Below are positions 58,419 to 64,000 of a DNA stretch of 64,000 bases, piece after piece. The stretch is from NCBI RefSeq assembly GCF_001307155.1, contig NZ_CP012830.1, forward strand, positions 5,950,501 through 6,014,500, read 5' to 3'. Numbering within the stretch: the first letter of the stretch is position 1; every line of letters begins with the position of its first letter. Made by a program: the position numbers and the translations under genes. The notes under the pieces are model-generated. The model ran no database searches, was not told where the DNA came from, and worked only from the letters and a program-made list of their open reading frames with translations. This stretch comes from Pseudomonas fluorescens. Lineage in GTDB: Bacteria > Pseudomonadota > Gammaproteobacteria > Pseudomonadales > Pseudomonadaceae.

Positions 58419-59270
58419 ATGAATCTGCAGAACATTGGCGTCATCGGCGCCGGCACCATGGGCAACGGCATTGCGCAAATCTGCGCACTGGCCGGTTTCA
58501 ACGTGACCTTGCTGGACATCTCCGACAGCGCCCTGCAAAAAGCGCTGGCGACCGTGGGCAAGAACCTCGACCGGCAGGTCGCCAAGGCATCGCTGACCGA
58601 GGCGCAAAAGCTTGCGGCATTGGACAAGATCAGCACCAGCACCGACTACAGCACCCTGCACAATGTGCAGTTAGTGATCGAGGCCGCGACCGAAAACCTC
58701 GAACTGAAACTGCGGGTGTTGCAACAGATCGCCGCTCAGGTCAGCGCCGACTGCGTGATTGCTTCCAACACCTCATCGTTGTCGATCACCGAGCTCGCCG
58801 CGAGCGTCAGTTCGCCGGCGCGTTTCATCGGCCTGCACTTCTTCAACCCCGTGCCGGTGATGGGGTTGATCGAAGTGATCCGCGGCCTGCAAACCAGCGA
58901 CGCCACGCACACCCTGGCCCTGGAACTGGCGCAACGCCTGGGCAAGACCGCGATCACCGCTGGTAACCGTCCGGGCTTTGTGGTGAACCGGATTCTGGTG
59001 CCGATGATCAACGAAGCGATCCTGGTGTTTCAGGAAGGCCTGGCCAGCGCCGAAGACATCGATGCAGGCATGCGTCTGGGTTGCAATCAGCCGATAGGCC
59101 CGTTGGCGCTGGCCGACCTGATTGGCCTGGATACCTTGCTGGCGATCATGCAGGCCTTCTACGACGGCTTCAACGACAGCAAGTACCGCCCCGCGCCGCT
59201 GCTCAAGGAAATGGTCGCGGCTGGTTACCTGGGGCGCAAGACCGGCCGCGGTTTCCATACCTATGGCTGA
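58419..59270 (+). CDS. 3-hydroxybutyryl-CoA dehydrogenase
   Basis: A 283-residue NAD-dependent enzyme: IGVIGAGTMGNGIAQICALA dinucleotide fold, LHFFNPVPVMGLIEVI active-site segment, and NRPGFVVNRILVPMINEA. The length is typical. ATG 58419 has AAAGG eight bases upstream. Its stop overlaps the start of the TetR gene by eight bases. Confidence 0.92.
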   Translation: MNLQNIGVIGAGTMGNGIAQICALAGFNVTLLDISDSALQKALATVGKNLDRQVAKASLTEAQKLAALDKISTSTDYSTLHNVQLVIEAATENLELKLRVLQQIAAQVSADCVIASNTSSLSITELAASVSSPARFIGLHFFNPVPVMGLIEVIRGLQTSDATHTLALELAQRLGKTAITAGNRPGFVVNRILVPMINEAILVFQEGLASAEDIDAGMRLGCNQPIGPLALADLIGLDTLLAIMQAFYDGFNDSKYRPAPLLKEMVAAGYLGRKTGRGFHTYG

Positions 59271-59910
59271 GCGTTGCTCACGCTTCGCCGAGAGCCGGGA
59301 CAAGGCCCTGGAGCTGTTCGCCAGCAAGGGTTTTGGCCAGGTCGGCATGCGTGAGCTGGCAGCGTTCCTGGGGCTTGCCCCAGGCTCGCTGTATCACCAT
59401 TACCCGAGCAAGCAGCACTTGTTGCTCGACTTGATCGAAGAGTTTTACGAGGAGCTGCTGGCGACCCTCGGACGCCTCGAGCGACAGCCGCGAGACCTGC
59501 GTGACAGCCTGCACGACGTCATCCATGCGCACCTGAGCCTGCATCGGGAAATGCCCTGGCATTTTCGCCTGGTGGAGCGCGACTGCGGTTGCCTGAACGA
59601 GGATCAGCAAGTGCATGTTCGGCAGTTGCAGGAGCATTACGAACGGCAATTGCTGATGATCCTCTGTCCCTCGCGCCGATTCAGTGAACAAGGATTACTG
59701 GCTGCCGGACACACCATTGCCAGCATGCTCAACAGCGCACCCAGCTGGCTGGCGCTGCACCCGCTAGAGGATCGGGAACGCAACGAACTGCTGGAGAATC
59801 TGCTGACCGGGGCCATTGCAGGTTTGCTGGCCCATACCTCCTGCGATCTGCCAGTCCTTCAGACATTAGATCCGCTCGCGGCGCCTCCGCCCTGGGCGCG
59901 ACTCGGCTAA
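59263..59910 (+). CDS. TetR-family regulator
   Basis: A 215-residue protein with an N-terminal TetR helix-turn-helix (LFASKGFGQVGMRELAAFLG, then LAPGSLYHHYPSKQHLLLDL). The remaining ligand domain is helical. It is translationally coupled to the dehydrogenase gene, so it probably senses an acyl-CoA or related signal and represses the operon. Confidence 0.88.
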   Translation: MAERCSRFAESRDKALELFASKGFGQVGMRELAAFLGLAPGSLYHHYPSKQHLLLDLIEEFYEELLATLGRLERQPRDLRDSLHDVIHAHLSLHREMPWHFRLVERDCGCLNEDQQVHVRQLQEHYERQLLMILCPSRRFSEQGLLAAGHTIASMLNSAPSWLALHPLEDRERNELLENLLTGAIAGLLAHTSCDLPVLQTLDPLAAPPPWARLG

Positions 59911-59938
59911 GCTGAAAGCTCCACCGGAGGATTTTCCA

Positions 59939-60652
59939 ATGTGTGGAAGACTTTCGCAGTACCGAGGTATCCACGACTTCGTCGCGGCGCTGAGCATGCC
60001 CAATGCCCTGGTCAATACTGTGGGCGACCAGCCTCTGGGTCTGTACAACGTCGCGCCATCGACCCAGGTCGCGCTCTTCCACCTCGAAGGCGAAACCCTG
60101 CACGCTGACAGGGTACGCTGGGGATGGCGACCAGCCTGGTCGAAAGACAACTCTGTGCCGATCAATACCCGAGTCGAGAAAGTCGCACACGGCTCATTCT
60201 TCCGGGCGATCTGGCCGCACCGCGCCATCGTGCCCATCGATAACTGGTTCGAATGGGTTTATGAAGGCGGCCCGAATAAACAGCCTTACCTTATCCGGCG
60301 CCGGGATCGCGCTCCCATACTCTGCGCGGCCATTGGTCAGTATCCTGCGGGCGGCCGGGAACCGAAGAAGGACGATGGTTTTGTGATTTTCACCGCAGAC
60401 AGTGGCGGTGGCCTGGTCGATCTACATGATCGGCGACCGGTGGTGCTGTCACCGGAGTTGGCCCGCGAGTGGCTCAACCTGGCGATGCCCAAGGAGAGCG
60501 CCGAGCAGATGGTGCTGCACCAGGGCGAGCCTGCCGAAACCTTCGAGTGGTTCAAGGTGGATATGGCAATCGGCAACGTGAAAAACCAGAGACCGGATCT
60601 CATCACGCCGATCGGTAAGATCATCACTGGCGATCACAAAAGCAATGGCTGA
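59939..60652 (+). CDS. SRAP (YedK/HMCES) protein
   Basis: A 237-residue protein starting MCGRL, with catalytic Cys2 exposed after Met removal. Conserved text follows: NVAPSTQVALFHLEG, VPINTRVEKVAH, PIDNWFEWVYEG and DLHDRRPVVLSPE. These proteins bind abasic sites in single-stranded DNA through Cys2. The start is fixed by the motif. Confidence 0.92.
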   Translation: MCGRLSQYRGIHDFVAALSMPNALVNTVGDQPLGLYNVAPSTQVALFHLEGETLHADRVRWGWRPAWSKDNSVPINTRVEKVAHGSFFRAIWPHRAIVPIDNWFEWVYEGGPNKQPYLIRRRDRAPILCAAIGQYPAGGREPKKDDGFVIFTADSGGGLVDLHDRRPVVLSPELAREWLNLAMPKESAEQMVLHQGEPAETFEWFKVDMAIGNVKNQRPDLITPIGKIITGDHKSNG

Positions 60653-60743
60653 TCGGGTGGCGACACCGCGGTTTCTCGACTAGGATTTTCGCGGTATGGA
60701 AACGTGTCGCGCTGTTAGCGAGCACTTGGTCTGGGAGACGAAA

Positions 60744-60944
60744 ATGAACCCGATTCGAATGGCCGAGCGGACCTATCGCACTTGGTCCAGCCCGATCCTG
60801 CTTGAGCTCAAAGAGAGGGAACATCAGCTGCAACCTTCAGACCGCCAGGCACTTGAAAATGTGATGGTGGAGAGAAGACTTCTGAACACCGGTAATCCTG
60901 CCGGCAAGGATCGACGCAAACCTGAGTCGACTGATAACGCCTGA
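60744..60944 (+). CDS. Small hypothetical protein (66 aa)
   Basis: A basic, helical protein (MNPIRMAERTYRTWSSPILL; RQALENVMVERRLLNT) with no recognised domain. It is followed by a clear terminator. Confidence 0.6.
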   Translation: MNPIRMAERTYRTWSSPILLELKEREHQLQPSDRQALENVMVERRLLNTGNPAGKDRRKPESTDNA

Positions 60945-60949
60945 CGAAT

Positions 60950-60976
60950 GAGCCCGCTATAAGCGGGCTCTTTTTC
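60950..60976 (+). terminator. Intrinsic terminator
   Basis: GAGCCCGC-TATA-AGCGGGCTC followed by five T, directly after the 66-residue gene. Confidence 0.85.
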
Positions 60977-61024
60977 GTTTGCGCGGCTGGAAGGCAGACC
61001 GACACACTCATCCGGATGATCGCC

Positions 61025-61216
61025 TCACTGTGTATTGGGAACGGCTTTCGTTCTGGATGAACGGGCGGGTAATGACGCGGCGTAGGCCAGCGCTTCTTCT
61101 CGACTGCCAAAGGACCCGAGCCGGTCGCTACGGGTACAGACCTTCCAGAGACCGCTGTTGACGCTGACCACTTGATAACCGTTCATCTGCATTTTGCTAA
61201 GCATCGGAGCACTCAT
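61025..61216 (-). CDS. Small hypothetical protein (63 aa)
   Basis: A 63-residue protein (SGLWKVCTRSDRLGSFGSRE, then EALAYAASLPA) resembling small DUF2188-like proteins in which a Trp-containing strand precedes an Ala-rich helix. GAGGTGACT precedes ATG 61216. The function is unknown. Confidence 0.6.
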   Translation of the reverse strand: MSAPMLSKMQMNGYQVVSVNSGLWKVCTRSDRLGSFGSREEALAYAASLPARSSRTKAVPNTQ

Positions 61217-61438
61217 AGTCACCTCCATTCGAGTACAGACAGTCCGAACCTAACTTACACCCGGTTTAGCGTTCTGTGGGCTCAATAGGTTGAACGGTCG
61301 AATGATCCGAGGCGTGCATATGAAACATCTTTCACAGTGATTTCGACGCTTGGCGGATATATTCCTCGCCGCTCATTCAAGAAACTTTCGGCCCGCCTTC
61401 TCCCGCGGGCTTTTTTTTTGCCCGGCGAAAATCCAAGC

Positions 61439-62032
61439 CTAAACCGCCGCAAAAATATCCTTCATCGCCGCGTACTGCAGCAGCATGATGGTTTTCGCGT
61501 CGACGATCTGCCCACTGTAAAACGCCTCGAGTGCCTCATCGAACTTCAGCTCCAGCACCTCAAGGTCCTCCGTTTCAACCTCCAGCCCACCACCCGATCC
61601 GACGCGTGAAGCAGCATCATATTCAGCCACAAAAAAATGCAGTTTCTCGGTCACCGACCCGGGGCTCATGTAAGCCTCAAAGACCTTCTGTACGTCATGA
61701 ACGCGATAGCCGGTTTCCTCCTCCGCTTCAGCGCGAATGCGTTCTTGCGGTGAGGCGCCTTCCAGCAACCCCGCCGCCACTTCAACCAGCAAGCCGTCAT
61801 GACCGTTGACGAAGACCGGCAACCTGAACTGGCGGGTCAGTACGATGGTTTTTTGCGCGCGATTGAACAGCAGAATGGCGGCACCATTGCCACGGTCGTA
61901 GACCTCACGGGTTTGTCGCTGCCAAACGCCATTGTTGCGCAGGTAATCGAAGGTGATTTTCTTGAGCAGGTACCAGTCGTGGGACAGCACCTGGGACTCG
62001 ATGATGTTGACGCGCTCAGCCGTGTTCGACAT
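61439..62032 (-). CDS. nudK: Nudix hydrolase, GDP-mannose pyrophosphatase NudK
   Basis: A 197-residue Nudix enzyme. The box reads GLLEGASPQERIRAEAEEET (then GYRV), with catalytic glutamates. The N-terminal HDWYLLKKITFDYLRNNGVW matches NudK. It hydrolyses nucleoside diphosphate sugars. The gene stands alone. Confidence 0.85.
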   Translation of the reverse strand: MSNTAERVNIIESQVLSHDWYLLKKITFDYLRNNGVWQRQTREVYDRGNGAAILLFNRAQKTIVLTRQFRLPVFVNGHDGLLVEVAAGLLEGASPQERIRAEAEEETGYRVHDVQKVFEAYMSPGSVTEKLHFFVAEYDAASRVGSGGGLEVETEDLEVLELKFDEALEAFYSGQIVDAKTIMLLQYAAMKDIFAAV

Positions 62033-62109
62033 GACAATCCATCCTTTTTGTTGTCAGAGGGCGCCATGGTATTCCATCGTAGCGGTGGCCGCAGCGACGG
62101 CAGATACAA

Positions 62110-62138
62110 AAAAAGCCCGGCATCGCCGCCGGGCTTTC
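62110..62138. terminator. Terminator between NudK and the AA10 gene
   Basis: AAAGCCCGGC-ATCGCC-GCCGGGCTTT with A and T tracts. It serves the AA10 gene on the minus strand. Confidence 0.75.
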
Positions 62139-62186
62139 GGTTCCAATCCTTTGGAACCTGTTGGGTATCACTCTACGAGCGAAGCC

Positions 62187-62822
62187 TTACTTGAAGTCCA
62201 CATCGAAGGCTTGATAGAAGGCGTTGCCGGTGTTGGCGACAATCCACAGCAGCACAATGACGTGATGGCCTTTTTTGCCTGCTGGCAACTTCACTTCATG
62301 TTCGACTTTGGCTTTGAGTTCGCTGCTGTGCGCGTAATAAGGCACCTGGGTGTAGAAGTCCTCCGCAAACGGTTTGGCCTCGAGTTGCGCACGGCTGATG
62401 CGCTGTTTCGGGTCCCAGCCATCCTTGGTGATGAACCAGCTGTAGCCGCGGGTGGTATGAGGCGCGGTGTACTGCCAGGTGACATGAAAGGTCTGGCCCG
62501 GGTTCACGTTCAGCAGTGGCCAGGTAAATGGGCGGTTGAGCTTTTTGCTCATTTCCTCATTGGTGAAGTTGATGCAGTCACGAGCATCAGCCTTGCCACC
62601 GCTGAGAATAAAACCATCAGCCGGTGGTGCAACGCTGTCGCTGTCCGTCTGATACGGTGCGGGGAAAGGCCCGGCGGTCAGTGACGGGAAGTTCTTGCCG
62701 CCTTCCATTTCGTTGACCTGCCACCCTTCCAGGAGACCGACCTCCATGGCGACAGAGCCGCGGCTGGCAGGGGTAGTGACACGACCATGTTTGAGTTGCG
62801 CTTGGGTTTGTGGCTTGTTCAT
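62187..62822 (-). CDS. AA10-type chitin-binding/LPMO domain protein without signal peptide
   Basis: A 211-residue protein with the AA10 fold: KHGRVTTPASRGS at residues 11-23, then DARDCINFTNEEM and APHTTRGYSWFITKDGW, giving the two histidines of a copper brace. In active secreted enzymes the first His is the N-terminus after signal cleavage. Here it is residue 12, behind MNKPQTQAQLK with no hydrophobic signal, so export or maturation must differ or the protein only binds polysaccharide. Confidence 0.75.
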   Translation of the reverse strand: MNKPQTQAQLKHGRVTTPASRGSVAMEVGLLEGWQVNEMEGGKNFPSLTAGPFPAPYQTDSDSVAPPADGFILSGGKADARDCINFTNEEMSKKLNRPFTWPLLNVNPGQTFHVTWQYTAPHTTRGYSWFITKDGWDPKQRISRAQLEAKPFAEDFYTQVPYYAHSSELKAKVEHEVKLPAGKKGHHVIVLLWIVANTGNAFYQAFDVDFK

Positions 62823-63132
62823 TTTTTCACTCCGTTGATTAAGAACGTTCCTTCCTGAGGAACGCTTTCAACCTAACCGAATGACAGATGAAGTCCATGG
62901 CCGCTTTTTTCGCGTTCCAATCGCGCTTTTGAGCCGAACCCAATAAATACTGGCTATCCATACAGTTAAATGTATGAATTCGTACGTTGAGACTGGCAAA
63001 AGTACTACAACACAATCCCGCAATCGGAACGATTCCCATCAGGAAGGCTGCGTGTCACTGGTATTCACTTCGTTAACAACACGCGGTAGTCTCGGTATCG
63101 GTTGCCCAAAAACCGTTACAAGGACGTCACGA

Positions 63133-63576
63133 ATGAAACTACGCATCGAGATATCGCAAAACCCGCTACCCGAAGAACGCCAGGCGATTATCAACCCCCT
63201 GCGCGCCTACAACATCGCCCATGCCGGCGAAGGTCACTACCAGGAAATCGCCCTGCTGGTTCGAGATGAACAGAGCGACGAAATTCTCGGCGGGCTCTAC
63301 GCAAAACTGTTTTATCAGTGGATGTTCATCGACTTGTTGTCAGTGCCCGAACAGGCACGCGGACAGGGCACCGGCTCACGGCTGATGCACATGGCCGAAG
63401 AGCTGGCACGGGAGAAGAACTGCATTGGGATCTACCTCGACACCTTCGAATTCCAGGCACCGGAGTTTTACAAGAAGCTGGGGTTTACCGAGATTGGGCA
63501 GATTGCCGATTACCCACCGGGCAGCAAGCGCTTCTTTTTCCAGAAACGCCTGACGGCCGCCGAGCCAAACACCTGA
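63133..63576 (+). CDS. GNAT acetyltransferase
   Basis: A 147-residue GNAT protein with acetyl-CoA motif VPEQARGQGTGSRLMHMAEE, followed by LDTFEFQAPEFYKKLGFTEI. The substrate is unknown. ATG 63133 is used. Confidence 0.85.
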   Translation: MKLRIEISQNPLPEERQAIINPLRAYNIAHAGEGHYQEIALLVRDEQSDEILGGLYAKLFYQWMFIDLLSVPEQARGQGTGSRLMHMAEELAREKNCIGIYLDTFEFQAPEFYKKLGFTEIGQIADYPPGSKRFFFQKRLTAAEPNT

Positions 63577-63587
63577 CGGTCACTGAC

Positions 63588-63926
63588 TCACAGACAGGTT
63601 GCCAGTGCTGCCAATCGGCGCTTGGCAACCCAGTTGTCCTGAGTGGCGTAGTACTTCAATGCGCCGCTTTGCACGTCGATGAAGGCCTCGGCCGAACGGG
63701 TGTAAACCGTAAAACCGCCGGTTTCGCCGGGTTGCAGGTAACCGCTGGCGTCGACACCGAACACCGCCTCGTCCTGCCAGGCAAACTGCACGCACTGGGC
63801 GACGACCAGATCAGGCTTGCTCGAGGCGAGCGTCTTGTAGGGGCTCTGGGAGCGCGCTTCTTTCATCGTCGATCCCGCGCAACCTGCCAGCAACACGCCA
63901 GCCAGCGCCACCATCAAAATACGCAT
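63588..63926 (-). CDS. Small lipoprotein
   Basis: A 112-residue protein with a lipoprotein signal (MRILMVALAGVLLAGC). The remainder (TLASSKPDLVVAQCVQFAWQ; SGYLQPGETGGFTVYTRSAE) has no recognised domain. It converges on the GNAT gene. Confidence 0.75.
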   Translation of the reverse strand: MRILMVALAGVLLAGCAGSTMKEARSQSPYKTLASSKPDLVVAQCVQFAWQDEAVFGVDASGYLQPGETGGFTVYTRSAEAFIDVQSGALKYYATQDNWVAKRRLAALATCL

Positions 63927-64000
63927 TGTGTTTCCTTATTCGCAAAACGCTGACTGTATCACCGCAAGCGGCTACTCCGAAGCGCCTGGCAAGGTTCTTC

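Noticed and set aside
1..64000. CRISPR array
   Set aside because: I saw no regularly spaced direct repeats with unique spacers; the repeats found are irregular or paired.

Overview
The window looks like a chromosome segment of a Pseudomonas of the fluorescens group. The evidence is a high-GC, Pseudomonas-style gene complement, REP-type palindromes, tRNA-Leu(UAA) near tRNA-Cys(GCA), S-type pyocin-like and PrtN-family genes, and a polyamine-type glutamine synthetase/oxidase cluster. There are two zones: a roughly 44.4 kb island in the 3' end of tRNA-Cys (406-44905), and ordinary host chromosome from about 44933 to the end. The first 50 bases appear to be the C-terminus of another tyrosine recombinase, beside tRNA-Leu, so a second element probably lies just outside the left edge.

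The island is bounded by a perfect 51-bp direct repeat (406-456 and 44855-44905). The right copy belongs to the intact tRNA-Cys. The left copy is only its 3' part. TTGCGGAAC motifs lie just inside both ends and look like integrase arm sites. The left 8 kb is AT-richer cargo: an SOS-box-controlled coiled-coil protein, a deaminase-fold protein, a DUF2806-like protein, a relic of a tRNA-Gly(CCC) attachment site, an S-type pyocin-like nuclease with its immunity protein, and a membrane protein coupled to a 39-residue Pro-rich peptide.

From 8 to 42 kb is an apparently complete mosaic prophage. On the minus strand, reading right to left, are Cro-like and CII-like regulators, a primase/helicase, a Q-like regulator, a holin, a lambda-type head module (Nu1, A, W, B, C, D, E, FII, Z homologues), a P2/Mu-type contractile tail module (V, W, J, I, fibre, fibre assembly, sheath, tube, chaperone with E-like overlap, tape measure, U, X, D), a GH19 endolysin with nested Rz/Rz1, and a Dam methylase. 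On the plus strand are a LexA-like CI repressor, a membrane-anchored PD-(D/E)XK-like protein, an early operon (antirepressor-like, PrtN family, small overlapping ORFs, DUF4224) and the integrase. Four TTAACC-N5-GGTTAA operators connect the repressor/Cro region with the early operon. A C4-like antisense RNA lies between the Cro-like and CII-like genes. Beyond the integrase, two further cargo genes encode a HEPN-like zinc-ribbon protein and a possible N-terminal-nucleophile hydrolase.

The right-hand host segment carries a DUF3313 lipoprotein, a PuuA/PuuR/PuuB-type gamma-glutamyl amine cluster, a DUF985 cupin, a Rieske-FAD reductase, a short-chain acyl-CoA cluster (AraC regulator, thiolase, 3-hydroxyacyl-CoA dehydrogenase, TetR regulator), a SRAP protein, NudK, an AA10-type protein with no signal peptide, a GNAT acetyltransferase and a small lipoprotein. 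Its most striking content is at 52158-55270: three consecutive DUF1842/DUF1843 proteins with a Tyr-X10-Gly-Asp-Leu motif (one diverged to GKL), followed by a radical SAM/SPASM enzyme. This reads as a little-characterised peptide-modification system.
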